Part shown: positions 9,023 through 17,843 of the stretch, piece after piece
How positions within the stretch are numbered: position 1 is the first letter of the stretch
How the letters are laid out: the number at the start of each line of letters is the position of its first letter
Source: Mesorhizobium sp.
Lineage (GTDB): Bacteria > Pseudomonadota > Alphaproteobacteria > Rhizobiales > Rhizobiaceae
Direction of reading: 5' to 3'
Assembly: GCA_004017275.1 (NCBI GenBank)
Contig: SAKE01000024.1
Span: 1-64,000 of the forward strand
Length of the DNA stretch: 64,000 bases
Made by a program: the position numbers and the translations under genes
The notes under the pieces: generated by a model
Database searches by the model: none
Told to the model about the DNA's origin: nothing
The model's input: only the letters and a program-made list of their open reading frames with translations

Positions 9023-9799
9023 TCAGAAGAATTCACGTTTGACGATTTCCGCAATCCGCGTTTCGCAGTCGTCGAGCAGCCAGCGGCCCTTTTCCGCCGA
9101 TGAGCCCTCGGTCAGCGACAGCACGCCGGATGGCGGCACTTCCTCGGCCGGCTTGGGATAGCGGTCGTATGGCCTGAACTGCGCCGGGCCGTCATGCAGC
9201 GCCCTGCCGAGGTCGACGAGCTCTGGACGCAGCGCCAGCATCATCGAGGTCTCGATGACACTCGCATGCTCTAGTTCGATGCCGGGATAACCGTCCGGGA
9301 ACACTTTCGCCAGCGTCTCTGTGCGCAGCATTTCCCAATGATCGATGCGCAGGATCGTCAGATCCGCCGCACGCTCGCGGCCGATGGCGTCGAGCGCCAG
9401 TTCGATACCCTCGATCGACGGGCCGATGTTCTCGTAGTGGCCGTTGAGCACAACGATGCGCCGGACCTTCTGGCGATGGAGATCGCAGATCACATCCTTG
9501 ACCAGTAGCGAAAACGTGTGCGCCGTGATGTTGATCGTGCCGGGAAAGGCCGGACCGCCGCCTGTTCTTGGCTGCGAGCGGTTGCCGTAGGCGATGGTCG
9601 GCGCGACAAGGCCGCCAACCTGCTTCGCCACCGTCTCGGCGATGGAGGTGGGAAGCACGACATCGACATTCATCGCCATGTGGTGCCCGTGCTGTTCGGT
9701 CGAGCCGAGCGGCAGGAAGATGGGAGCGCCGGCTGCGATCCGCTTCTCGGCTTCTGGCCATGGCAGTTCAGCGAGGAAAACTCGGTCTTTCATGATCAT
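9023..9799 (-). CDS. Creatininase family amidohydrolase
   Basis: 258 aa. Metal-dependent cyclic amide hydrolase family. Ligand motifs visible: PLGSTEQHGHHMAMNVD (glutamate, histidines and aspartate), NGHYEN and a later HASVIETS glutamate. The family covers creatininase, MftE-type and formamide hydrolases, so the exact reaction is open. It starts 6 bp after one SDR gene and ends 12 bp before the ureohydrolase gene. The pairing of an amidohydrolase with a ureohydrolase suggests stepwise opening and cleavage of a guanidino ring or amide substrate. Confidence 0.9.
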   Translation of the reverse strand: MIMKDRVFLAELPWPEAEKRIAAGAPIFLPLGSTEQHGHHMAMNVDVVLPTSIAETVAKQVGGLVAPTIAYGNRSQPRTGGGPAFPGTINITAHTFSLLVKDVICDLHRQKVRRIVVLNGHYENIGPSIEGIELALDAIGRERAADLTILRIDHWEMLRTETLAKVFPDGYPGIELEHASVIETSMMLALRPELVDLGRALHDGPAQFRPYDRYPKPAEEVPPSGVLSLTEGSSAEKGRWLLDDCETRIAEIVKREFF

Positions 9800-9805
9800 C
9801 TCATT

Positions 9806-10513
9806 TCAAAGCATCGCCGCGCCACCATTGGCGCCCAGGCACTGTCCGGTGAAGAAGGTGGCGCCGGGACCGGCGAGGAAAACCACCGCTGAGGCGATCT
9901 CATCCGGGCGGCCGATCCGCCCCAGCGGGTGTGTCGTTTCCAGCGCGCGCTGGCTCTCGCTCAGCGCCTCGAAACCGAGAAGCGGCGTGTCGGTCGGACC
10001 CGGCGCCACGGCGTTGACCAGGATGCGAGGGGCGAGCTCACGCGCCCAGGATCGGGTCAGGCCGAGCAATGCCGCCTTGGTCGCGCAATAGACCGAGGCG
10101 CTCGCTCGGCCTAGATAGGCAAGCTCGGAGGCGATGTTGATGATGCGGCCGCCAGCGGGGAGGTGCGGCAGGACTTCCCGCGCCACGATGATGGCGCCGC
10201 GCACATTGACGGCAAACATTCGGTCGACATGGTCGAGCGAAATCGCGCCAAGCGGCGCTTCCTGGAGGATGCCGGCATTGTTGACCAGGATGTCATAGCC
10301 GCCGATTCGTTCCGCGCCTTGCTGGACCGCGGCAATGATGTCGGCCTCGCTGGCAAGGTCGCAGGCAAGGATCGGGATATCGCCTTCGGATGCCTTGAGA
10401 TCGAGCCCGAGAACCATGGCCCCAGCCTCCCGCAAGGCGAGCGCGGTCGCGCGGCCGATGCCGCTGGCCGCACCGGTGACCAGCGCGCGTTTTTCGTGCA
10501 GTGGAGTTACCAA
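9806..10513 (-). CDS. SDR family oxidoreductase (second of pair)
   Basis: 235 aa classical short-chain dehydrogenase. Rossmann motif ALVTGAASGIGRA, cofactor-stabilising VNNAG, catalytic serine region NIASELAYLG and the YCATKAAL catalytic Y-x3-K. The aspartate after strand 2 (LGLDLK) predicts NAD(H) preference. It overlaps the preceding SDR gene by 7 bp, so the two are translationally coupled. Likely oxidises an alcohol or keto intermediate of the operon's substrate. Confidence 0.92.
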   Translation of the reverse strand: MVTPLHEKRALVTGAASGIGRATALALREAGAMVLGLDLKASEGDIPILACDLASEADIIAAVQQGAERIGGYDILVNNAGILQEAPLGAISLDHVDRMFAVNVRGAIIVAREVLPHLPAGGRIINIASELAYLGRASASVYCATKAALLGLTRSWARELAPRILVNAVAPGPTDTPLLGFEALSESQRALETTHPLGRIGRPDEIASAVVFLAGPGATFFTGQCLGANGGAAML

Positions 10514-11262
10514 GGCACTTCTCCCCTGTCGACACCGAGCGACTGCCCGGTGATGTTGGCCGCGAGATACGACGCCAGGAACAGATAGGTGCCGGCCATG
10601 TCGGCCGGCTCCATCAGGCCGGGCAGGGCCTGCGCACCGACGATGTCTTCGAGCAACGCTGCTTCGCCGACCGCGCCTTGCTCAGCCATCCGACCAAGCG
10701 AGCGCATCGATGCTTCCGTGCGGACCCATCCGGGGCAGACTGCATTGACGCGGATGCCCTTCGATCCAAGTTCCTTGGCCCAGGTTTTCGTCAGGCCGAT
10801 GATGGCATGCTTGGAGGCGACATAGGCGCCGAACCGCGCTTCGGCGACGCGGCCCCAGATCGATGCGGTGTTGATGATCGAAGCGCCCGCCTGCATGCGC
10901 GGCAAGGCGCGCGCGGTGACCAGCGCCGTGCCGATGATGTTGATCTCGATGATGCGCCGGAAGGCGGCTTCGGCCGCGTCGCTGCTGTCGGTGATCGGCG
11001 TCATCAGCTCAAGGCCGGCATTGTTGATGAGCACGTCGATCCGGGAGATCGGTTCGAGTGCCGTCCTGACGGCCTCGCGGTCGGTGATGTCGGCCTCCGT
11101 GCCGATGGCGGCCAACTCACCGGCCCGTTCGTGCACGGCCGCGTCATTGGCAATCAGGTGCAGGCTGGCGCCGGCCTGGGCGAAGCCCTTGGCGATGCCG
11201 AGCCCGATGCCACGGCTCGCTCCGGTGATCACAACCGTCTTTCCGGAAAAGGAGAGGCTCAT
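10507..11262 (-). CDS. SDR family oxidoreductase (first of pair)
   Basis: 251 aa classical SDR: VVITGASRGIGLG cofactor loop, INNAG, NTASIWG serine and YVASKHAI Y-x3-K, with a CPGWVRTEAS segment after strand 6. It overlaps the upstream ABC ATPase gene by four bases (ATGA) and the downstream SDR by seven. The two SDRs are only moderately alike, so they probably act on different intermediates. Substrate unknown. Confidence 0.92.
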   Translation of the reverse strand: MSLSFSGKTVVITGASRGIGLGIAKGFAQAGASLHLIANDAAVHERAGELAAIGTEADITDREAVRTALEPISRIDVLINNAGLELMTPITDSSDAAEAAFRRIIEINIIGTALVTARALPRMQAGASIINTASIWGRVAEARFGAYVASKHAIIGLTKTWAKELGSKGIRVNAVCPGWVRTEASMRSLGRMAEQGAVGEAALLEDIVGAQALPGLMEPADMAGTYLFLASYLAANITGQSLGVDRGEVPW

Positions 11263-12029
11263 ACGACCAGTCCGGTTTCGTTGCGGATCAGATGCAGGAC
11301 CTTGTTGCGCAGCTCGAAGAATTTCTGGGTTTCGCGGATCTCCAACGGCCGGTCTGAGCCCAGCTCTGTCGCCACGTCGATATCGGCGACGATCGAGGCC
11401 GGACGGCGCGAGAACAGGATGATCCGATCGGCGAGAAATACGGCTTCTTCCACGTCATGGGTGACGAAGATGATGGTCTTTTCCTCGCGGGTCTGGATCT
11501 GCCGCAGTTCGACTTGAAGCCGCTCGCGCGTCAGCGCGTCGAGAGCGCCGAAGGGCTCGTCCATCAACAGCACGTCCGAACCCGCGGCGAGCGTGCGGGC
11601 TATGGCCACCCGCTGGCGCATGCCTCCCGAGATCCGGTTTGGATAGGAGTCGGCAAAGTCGGCGAGCCCGAACAGCTTGAGGTAGTGACTGATACGCTCG
11701 GCCCTTTCGGTTGCGCCGAGGTCCTTCCGGTAGCGCATGCCGAAGGCGATGTTATTTTTGACGGTCAGCCAGGGAAACGACGAATAGGACTGGAACACCA
11801 TGCCGCGCCGACGGTCCGGCCTGACGACCTTTTCCCCGCCGAGCAGGATCGAACCCGAACTCGGTTCGTCGAGGCCGCCGACCATGCGCATCAAGGTGGT
11901 CTTGCCGCAGCCCGATGGGCCGAGGAAGACGACGAGCGAATTGCGGTCGAGGCCAAGGCTGGTCCTTCCCACGACATCGACGGGGCCGAAGGACTTGGCC
12001 GTGTCGACGAATTGAACATATCCGGTCAT
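11259..12029 (-). CDS. NitT/TauT-type ABC transporter ATP-binding protein
   Basis: 256 aa from ATG 12029 (MTGYVQF); a longer frame to 12095 would run into the permease gene and is rejected. Walker A LGPSGCGKTT, Q-loop VFQSYSS, signature RISGGMRQRVAIA, Walker B VLLMDEPFGALD and H-loop VTHDVEEA are all present. It resembles SsuB/TauB/NrtD ATPases, which energise import of sulfonates, nitrate, or small nitrogen compounds. Ten bp after the permease gene. Confidence 0.93.
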   Translation of the reverse strand: MTGYVQFVDTAKSFGPVDVVGRTSLGLDRNSLVVFLGPSGCGKTTLMRMVGGLDEPSSGSILLGGEKVVRPDRRRGMVFQSYSSFPWLTVKNNIAFGMRYRKDLGATERAERISHYLKLFGLADFADSYPNRISGGMRQRVAIARTLAAGSDVLLMDEPFGALDALTRERLQVELRQIQTREEKTIIFVTHDVEEAVFLADRIILFSRRPASIVADIDVATELGSDRPLEIRETQKFFELRNKVLHLIRNETGLVV

Positions 12030-12039
12030 GTCATGTCCC

Positions 12040-12822
12040 TCACAAATACCGGAACAGCCGGCGGTGAAGCAGGCGAAGAAGCTGGTCGGTGACAAGGCCG
12101 ATCAAGCCGATGACGACGACACCGGCCATGACCTCTGGCGTCTTGACGAAGCGCCGGGCCGTCCAGATCACATAGCCGATGCCGGAATCGGCGGCGACGA
12201 TCTCGGCGATGATCAGATAGGTCCAGCACCAGCCGAGCGTGATGCGCAGATTGTCGAGCAGCGTCGGTCCCATCCAGCGCAGGGCGATGTCGATCATGAC
12301 CTGCCTCGAATTGGCGCCGACGGTGCGGGCGACCTCGACGAACTCCTGCGGCACGCGCCGCATGTCGTCGGCGACGAGCAGAACGAGTTGGAAAAACGTG
12401 CCCAGCCAGAGCAGGAAGATCTTGGTCTCCTCGCCGACGCCGAACCAGATGATGGACAGCGGCACGAGTGCGGGAACCGGCAAATAGCGGATGAAGTCGA
12501 TCATCGGCTCCAGCGCGGCGCCGACGATCCGGTAGCTGCTCATCATGATCCCGATCGGGATCGCCATGACGGCGGCCAGCAGGAAGGCAATCCAGACACG
12601 GGTGGTCGAAACCGCGACGTGCCAGGCGAGGTTCTGCTCGGTCAGCATCGTCCACAGGGCGATGACGACGCGGCTCGGCGACGGCAGGAACTGCGGGGCA
12701 ATGATGCCCGCCCGCGCCGCCAGCTCCCAGAGGGCAATGACGAGCACGGCCGCGGCGACGCTGACGGCAAACTCCAGCATCGGCGACGCGCGACCGCGGA
12801 AGACAAACAGGCTGCTGAACAA
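12040..12822 (-). CDS. NitT/TauT-type ABC transporter permease
   Basis: 260 aa inner-membrane permease with about six hydrophobic segments. The EVMAGVVVIGLIGL and ADDMRRVPQEFVEVARTVGA regions match the BPD_transp_1 coupling loop (EAA-like motif with a conserved glycine) of the SsuC/TauC group. It sits between the binding-protein gene (101 bp upstream) and the ATPase gene (10 bp downstream). Confidence 0.92.
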   Translation of the reverse strand: MFSSLFVFRGRASPMLEFAVSVAAAVLVIALWELAARAGIIAPQFLPSPSRVVIALWTMLTEQNLAWHVAVSTTRVWIAFLLAAVMAIPIGIMMSSYRIVGAALEPMIDFIRYLPVPALVPLSIIWFGVGEETKIFLLWLGTFFQLVLLVADDMRRVPQEFVEVARTVGANSRQVMIDIALRWMGPTLLDNLRITLGWCWTYLIIAEIVAADSGIGYVIWTARRFVKTPEVMAGVVVIGLIGLVTDQLLRLLHRRLFRYL

Positions 12823-12923
12823 ATCACTATCCCCGGATGATCGAAAGAACGGCCGTCACCGGCGGCAAGCCGGAATGACCCTGCCGACAGCCGAGAGAGG
12901 CTGCCGGCCCGCCCGCGCGGCCG

Positions 12924-13916
12924 CTATTTTGCCGGGATCTTGTTGATCGCCGAATTGTCGATCTGGTCGGCTGCCACCAATCTGTTGTCGGCGGCGCCGT
13001 TCTCCAGGTTGAGATCCATCACCGTGTCGAAGATCCCTTGCAGCGTGCCATTTTCTCGCGGCTTGCCCATGTAGGCCAGGGATTCTGCAAGCGTCGTGTA
13101 GGACAGGCTGGAGTTGACGATATCGGTCACTTCCGCAGGCGTCAGGCCGAAATGCTTGGAGGCCATGTCGGCGAATTTGTCCGGCTCGGCCTTGATGAAG
13201 TCGACCGCCTCATAGATGCAGCCGAGAAATTTTGTGTATTTGTCGGGGTTCGCCTTGAAGTCGTCGTTGCGGGCGATGATCGCGTCGATGATGATGCCGC
13301 GATGATCCTTGGACGAGATCAGCATGCGGGCACCGGTGCGGGTCGAGGCCTTCAGTGCCTGCGACATGAACGGTTCGTAGGTCGCGATCGCTGCGATCGA
13401 TTCATCGACGAAAACCGCACCTGTATCGGCCGTCGCGATGTCCTTGATCTGTAGATCCTTCAGCGTCAGGCCTGCCTGCTTCAGCTCCATCTGCAGCAGC
13501 AGGCGGGAGGGGATGTTGGGCTCGGCCGCGACGACCTTGCCCTTGAGATCGGCAACCGACTTGATCTTGTCATCGGTGATGACGCCGTCGCCGCCGACGG
13601 ATTCGTCGATCGTGCCGATGATGATGCCGGGCGTCGAGGCATCGCGCGGGCGGCCCTGATATTCGCCGACGGAGCGCATCTGCATCTCGATGTCGCCGCG
13701 CGCCATCGCCGCCATGACGTTGGTCAGGTCGTCCTCGAACTTGATGCTGACGTCGAGGCCCTTGGCCGTGAAGCAGCCAAGGTCGCTGGCGATATGGACA
13801 GGCGCAAATCCCAGCCATGTCGGCGCAAGGATGCGGATCTGGTCGGCGCTGAGGGCGAGCTGCGAACTGGCGAGCAGAAGGGCTGCGGACAACGCGGTGC
13901 CGAATAACGATTTCAT
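12924..13916 (-). CDS. NitT/TauT-type ABC transporter substrate-binding protein
   Basis: 330 aa, first gene of the operon. A cleavable signal peptide (residues 1-23, ending LALSA) is followed by a periplasmic binding fold: WLGFAPVHIASDLGCF is the usual opening of this NMT1/THI5-like class, and VADLKGKVVAAEPN marks the hinge. Ligand cannot be read from sequence; sulfonate, nitrate, pyrimidine or guanidino compounds are all bound by relatives. The 101-bp gap to the permease gene may allow higher expression of the binding protein. Confidence 0.92.
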   Translation of the reverse strand: MKSLFGTALSAALLLASSQLALSADQIRILAPTWLGFAPVHIASDLGCFTAKGLDVSIKFEDDLTNVMAAMARGDIEMQMRSVGEYQGRPRDASTPGIIIGTIDESVGGDGVITDDKIKSVADLKGKVVAAEPNIPSRLLLQMELKQAGLTLKDLQIKDIATADTGAVFVDESIAAIATYEPFMSQALKASTRTGARMLISSKDHRGIIIDAIIARNDDFKANPDKYTKFLGCIYEAVDFIKAEPDKFADMASKHFGLTPAEVTDIVNSSLSYTTLAESLAYMGKPRENGTLQGIFDTVMDLNLENGAADNRLVAADQIDNSAINKIPAK

Positions 13917-13982
13917 GATTGTTCCCCAATTTTGTTCCGCGCAGGCTCGCGATTTCTGACATTGATGTAAATGAGTTTATTT

Positions 13983-14018
13983 AGAACGATACATCGAATA
14001 ATATCGATGTATCGTTCT
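13983..14018. promoter_or_regulatory. Perfect 15-bp dyad, likely LysR operator
   Basis: AGAACGATACATCGA and its exact reverse complement flank a 6-nt ATAATA spacer. The dyad lies in the 120-bp gap between the divergent transporter operon and the LysR gene, 18 bp upstream of the LysR ATG, where LysR proteins typically bind to autoregulate and activate the divergent operon. The inner ATCGA/TCGAT half-sites resemble an LTTR box, but spacing is not exactly T-N11-A. No T-run follows, so it is not a terminator. Confidence 0.7.
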
Positions 14019-14036
14019 GTGCATCAGGGGAGCGGA

Positions 14037-14942
14037 ATGCGCCGGCTGGACAACATCGATATCCGCTTGCTGCGCGTTTTCGTGGCGCTGGCCGATTCAG
14101 GCGGGTTCGCTGCCGCGCAAATCACGCTCAATCTGTCGCAGCCGACGCTCAGCACGCATCTGGCCGAGCTGGAGAAACGCATCGGTGCCCAGCTCTGCCA
14201 TCGCGGGCGCAAGCAATTCCGGCTGACCGAGGTCGGGCAGGCGACCTACGATGCGGCGCAGAAGCTGTTCCGCGACCTCGACGATTTCGGACATCGCATC
14301 AATGCGGCCAGCGGCAGCCTGTCGGGCCGCTTGCGGGTCGGGACGTCGGATGGGGTCTTCACCAGCGGTGAACTGGGTATCCAGCACGCGCTCAGCCGCT
14401 TCATGGGGCCGGATTCCGACGTCTTCATCGACCTTTCGGTGGGCACGCCGTCCGAACTCGAGCAACAAGTCGCCGATGGCGGCCGCGACATCGTCATCGG
14501 GCCGCTGTCGCAAAAGGCGCCCGGTGTCGTCTACAGGGACTACTGCGGCGAACCGCATCTTCTCTATTGCGGCCGTCGGCACCCGCTTTTTGCGGTGCCC
14601 GATTCAAGGATCGACCAAAGCGCCGTCGACGCCGCGCGGTTTTCGGTGCGCAGCTATCGGCATTTCGACGACCTCTACCTTGTCGGCCATCCCAGGGCGA
14701 GTGCATCGGTGGTGCATATGGAAGCGCAGTTGATGCTGATCCTTTCGGGCAATTTCATCGGCTTTCTGCCGTGCCATTTTGCCGATCCCTGGGTCGCGGC
14801 CGGAGACATGCGGGCAATCAAGCCAAGGGCCTATGCGTTCAGTTCCATACACCGCGTCGCCTATCGCAAGACCGACGCGCAGCGCTCGCTTGTTCAGGCG
14901 TTTCTCGGTGCATTGTTCGATGCAAGGTCCGCGGCAGGATAG
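14037..14942 (+). CDS. LysR family transcriptional regulator
   Basis: 301 aa from the ATG with GGGGAGCGGA upstream. Residues 1-65 form the winged helix-turn-helix (LRVFVALADSGGFAAAQITLNLSQPTLSTHLAELEKRIG); the rest is the periplasmic-binding-like effector domain. It is divergent from the transporter/SDR/amidohydrolase operon and is its probable regulator, sensing the substrate or an intermediate. The perfect dyad directly upstream is its likely binding site. Confidence 0.92.
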   Translation: MRRLDNIDIRLLRVFVALADSGGFAAAQITLNLSQPTLSTHLAELEKRIGAQLCHRGRKQFRLTEVGQATYDAAQKLFRDLDDFGHRINAASGSLSGRLRVGTSDGVFTSGELGIQHALSRFMGPDSDVFIDLSVGTPSELEQQVADGGRDIVIGPLSQKAPGVVYRDYCGEPHLLYCGRRHPLFAVPDSRIDQSAVDAARFSVRSYRHFDDLYLVGHPRASASVVHMEAQLMLILSGNFIGFLPCHFADPWVAAGDMRAIKPRAYAFSSIHRVAYRKTDAQRSLVQAFLGALFDARSAAG

Positions 14943-14972
14943 GGCGACATGCGAGCGCGCCGTCGGCGAAGA

Positions 14973-15578
14973 TCAGGTAGGGGTTTGCAGGGCCTGCAGC
15001 GATCGCGCCATGTTCTCCCGAGCCTGCGGTTCGAAGCGCTGGCGAAACTCTTCGGTGTGGAAGATGTGCGGGCGGGCGAGGAAATTCTTCAGGACCGCAC
15101 TGCGCCCGGCCCGCCACATCGGCTCCTCCACCCAGGCGTACTCGCGCCGCACGGCGCGCTCGTAGGCGTCGAAGGCGTCCGGCGCGGCACCCAGGATCGA
15201 TAGATCCATGTCGAGGAAAAGAGCAGCGTCCCGTGCGGCCGCCGCGTCGTCGAACGGCGGCAGTTGATGCGTGGCGGTGGCCACGATCATCGCCGAGATG
15301 CGGTTGAGGCGTGAAGGATCCGCGCGGCCCGCCAGCTTTTTCTCGGCAAGGGCGGCACTTTGCGCCTCGTTGTCCTTGGCCTTGCTGTCATAGATGGCAT
15401 CGTGGAACCAGATTGCCGTTTCGATCGCCTTGGGATCGGCGAGCAATCTTCGATAGTCGCCTGCCAGCGCCAGCATCGCCTCGATATGGGCAAGGTTGTG
15501 GTAGTGGCGACCTTGTGCCCGGTAGAGTGCTGAAAGCTCGCTTTTCAGCGCGTCGTCGATCAAGGGTTCGTTTTCCAT
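14973..15578 (-). CDS. HD-domain metal-dependent phosphohydrolase-like protein
   Basis: 201 aa. The metal motif set of HD proteins is visible: an early histidine in YHNLAHI, the HD pair in IWFHDAIYD and a later aspartate in LFLDMDLSILG. This is the conserved small HD family found across proteobacteria with no assigned substrate. It ends about 30 bp past the convergent LysR gene and is divergent from cysE. Confidence 0.88.
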   Translation of the reverse strand: MENEPLIDDALKSELSALYRAQGRHYHNLAHIEAMLALAGDYRRLLADPKAIETAIWFHDAIYDSKAKDNEAQSAALAEKKLAGRADPSRLNRISAMIVATATHQLPPFDDAAAARDAALFLDMDLSILGAAPDAFDAYERAVRREYAWVEEPMWRAGRSAVLKNFLARPHIFHTEEFRQRFEPQARENMARSLQALQTPT

Positions 15579-15725
15579 GGCAGCTTGAATTCCCGCGAAC
15601 CAAATCCATTTGACAATGCACTAAGGAAAATTGAGTTCAATCGTGCTATGATCTGGCTTATATGTGCGGCCGGACAACAGGCAAGCACAACAGGCAAGCC
15701 AGGCAGGACGCAGGACGAGACGGCG

Positions 15726-16574
15726 ATGAACAGCATCAGCATTTCCCGACACAGCGCATTGAAGCCGGTCGATCCGATCTGGCGTTCGATCCGTGACGAG
15801 GCGATGGAGGCGGTCAACCGCGACCCGCTGCTTGCCGCGTTCCTCTATTCGACCATCCTCAACCAGGACAGCCTGGAGGAAGCCGTCATCCATCGGCTGG
15901 CAGAGCGGCTGGCCCATCAGGACATCGGCTCCGATCTCATCCGCCAGACGTTCAAGTCCATGCTGGCCGACGACAAGGAGTGGCCGACGACGGTGCGCGT
16001 CGACATCCAGGCCTATTACGATCGCGATCCGGCCTGCGACCGCTTCATCATGCCGGTGCTCTATTTCAAGGGTTTCCACGCCATCCAGACCCATCGGTTG
16101 GCGCATTGGCTGTGGAATCAGGGGCGCAAGGATTTCGCGCTCTATCTGCAGAGCCGCTCGTCCTCGGTGTTTCAGACCGACATCAACCCGGCCGCCCGCA
16201 TCGGCAAGGGCATCTTCATCGACCACGCGACCGGCCTCGTCGTCGGCGAGACGGCGGTCATCGAGGACGATGTGTCGATCCTGCATGGCGTGACGCTGGG
16301 CGGCACCGGCAAGGCCGGCGGCGACCGTCACCCCAAAATCCGCTACGGCGTGCTGATCGGCGCCGGCGCCAAGATCCTCGGCAACATCGAAATCGGCCAT
16401 TGCTCGAAGATCGCGGCAGGCTCGGTCGTGCTGTCGCCAGTGCCGCACAACAAGACGGTTGCCGGCGTGCCGGCCCGTGTTGTCGGCGAGACCGGCTGCG
16501 ATCAGCCGTCGCGCCAGATGGATCAGCTTCTGCCGTCGCAGACGATGGATCACGTCGTCAGCTTCGACATCTGA
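15726..16574 (+). CDS. cysE: Serine O-acetyltransferase
   Basis: 282 aa from ATG 15726; the upstream in-frame extension to 15585 covers noncoding leader and has no family similarity. Acetyl-CoA-dependent acetylation of serine, first step of cysteine synthesis. The N-terminal helical domain (DPIWRSIRDEAMEA to ~residue 140) is followed by the left-handed beta-helix of hexapeptide repeats with GIFIDHATGLVVGETAVI, ILHGVTLGGTGK and DRHPKIRYGVLIGAGA, which carry the catalytic histidines. The C-terminal tail is available for cysteine feedback and cysteine synthase docking. Confidence 0.95.
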   Translation: MNSISISRHSALKPVDPIWRSIRDEAMEAVNRDPLLAAFLYSTILNQDSLEEAVIHRLAERLAHQDIGSDLIRQTFKSMLADDKEWPTTVRVDIQAYYDRDPACDRFIMPVLYFKGFHAIQTHRLAHWLWNQGRKDFALYLQSRSSSVFQTDINPAARIGKGIFIDHATGLVVGETAVIEDDVSILHGVTLGGTGKAGGDRHPKIRYGVLIGAGAKILGNIEIGHCSKIAAGSVVLSPVPHNKTVAGVPARVVGETGCDQPSRQMDQLLPSQTMDHVVSFDI

Positions 16575-16726
16575 TTTTCGAAAGCCCGCCGGCTGCTGCC
16601 GCTTTCCCGCCGCAGGGCATGAGTGGTTGGTTGTCTCGCCTTATCAGGCCGCTTGCCTTTACATCGCCATTGTCGACGTGCCAGAAGCGCGTTCGAACGA
16701 GCAAGCCCGATGATCGGAGAAGACTG

Positions 16727-16930
16727 TTGAAGCCGGACGAAATCAGAAAGCTGGACGCCTATTTCAAGCGCGTCTTCCAGAACCCCAAGCTCGAGGTCAA
16801 GGCACGGCCGCGCAAGGAAGATTCGGCCGAGGTCTATGTCGGCGACGAATTCCTCGGCATCGTCTTCAAGGACGAGGATGACGGCGACTACAATTTTTCG
16901 ATGGCGATTCTCGACATCGATCTGGCCTGA
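16727..16930 (+). CDS. DUF3126 family small protein
   Basis: 67 aa. TTG start chosen because GGAGAAG lies 5-6 bases upstream and because family members begin with the (K)PDEIRKLDAYFK helix. The rest, VKARPRKEDSAEVYVGDEFLGIVFKDEDDGD, is the conserved core. Small soluble alphaproteobacterial protein of unknown function, usually found directly after cysE, as here (152 bp). Acidic C-terminus. Confidence 0.85.
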   Translation: MKPDEIRKLDAYFKRVFQNPKLEVKARPRKEDSAEVYVGDEFLGIVFKDEDDGDYNFSMAILDIDLA

Positions 16931-16991
16931 GCCAGCAATCTTGCTGGCCGGCTCCGCCGAGCATGGGGCCGGCCGCATCCTCCCGGGCTTC

Positions 16992-17717
16992 TTAGCTTCC
17001 CGTCTTCAGGACGCGCCCGGCTTCGGTGGCGATTGCAGCGTCGAGCGCCTGCCAATCACCCAGGAACTCCCTTGGGAAGCGATAGGTGAGACTGAGTTCG
17101 TCGCCGACCTGGATATCTCGCTCGCAAGGCGCCAGCGATTGGTCGGCACTCGGCCCGCTCAGGCAACGGGCCACGAATGGGTCCTTGCCGGCGCGCTTGC
17201 CGACAACCAGCACCTCGTTCAAATAACCTGATTTCTCATTGAACTCGTACACCGTCGTGCCGCCGGGTCCCGCAATGCCGGGCTGGGTGACCAACACACT
17301 GTAGATCGGCGCGAAGCGGCCACTCATGTCACGCGACATCATCTGCTGTTCGATAGACAGGAAGATGATGCTCTTCGCAGTGCCCGTATGGTTGAAATCG
17401 TCCCGCGCGGCCTCGCTGTAGCCGTCCATGTGGGGATAGCGCAGATAGAGGTCGAGCCGCGAGGCGATGCCGTCGCGCCGGGCCTGCGCGAAACGAATGA
17501 CATTGGCCGGGACAGTGATGACATTGTTGCCGATCACCACCTGATGGATCGTGGCGTCGTCGGTGTATCCGGCCATGGCGATCGAATGGCCGAACCATTT
17601 GCCGCCAAGGCTGATCGCTACCGACAGCAGGGCCAGCGCAGCGAATCCGTAGAATACCCGCTTCATCAGCCGGGAATCGACCACGTTGAGTTCGGTGGCG
17701 AGCGCTGCCTGCTTCAT
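16992..17717 (-). CDS. Uncharacterised single-pass membrane protein
   Basis: 241 aa from the ATG with GAGGACTGAG just upstream; a longer frame to 17825 is possible but lacks such a site. One transmembrane helix near residues 18-38 (RVFYGFAALALLSVAISLGG) is followed by a ~200-residue extracytoplasmic domain with no motif I recognise. Two cysteines (RCLSG, PCERD) could form a disulfide. Divergent from the small membrane gene at 17844. Conserved-looking, function unknown. Confidence 0.78.
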   Translation of the reverse strand: MKQAALATELNVVDSRLMKRVFYGFAALALLSVAISLGGKWFGHSIAMAGYTDDATIHQVVIGNNVITVPANVIRFAQARRDGIASRLDLYLRYPHMDGYSEAARDDFNHTGTAKSIIFLSIEQQMMSRDMSGRFAPIYSVLVTQPGIAGPGGTTVYEFNEKSGYLNEVLVVGKRAGKDPFVARCLSGPSADQSLAPCERDIQVGDELSLTYRFPREFLGDWQALDAAIATEAGRVLKTGS

Positions 17718-17843
17718 CTCAGTCCTCGGATCTCGGGCCGCCTGTGCGCCCTTTGGTGTCTCCAAGCGGCACACATCGCACGGCACGGCTCTTGCAGCCT
17801 CTAGGGAATGACTGTGCAATTTCATGGTAAATGGAAAGTTAAG

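Noticed and set aside
13983..14018. The 15-bp dyad as a CRISPR or transposon end
   Set aside because: There is one copy, no spacers, no target duplication and no transposase nearby; an operator explains its position better.
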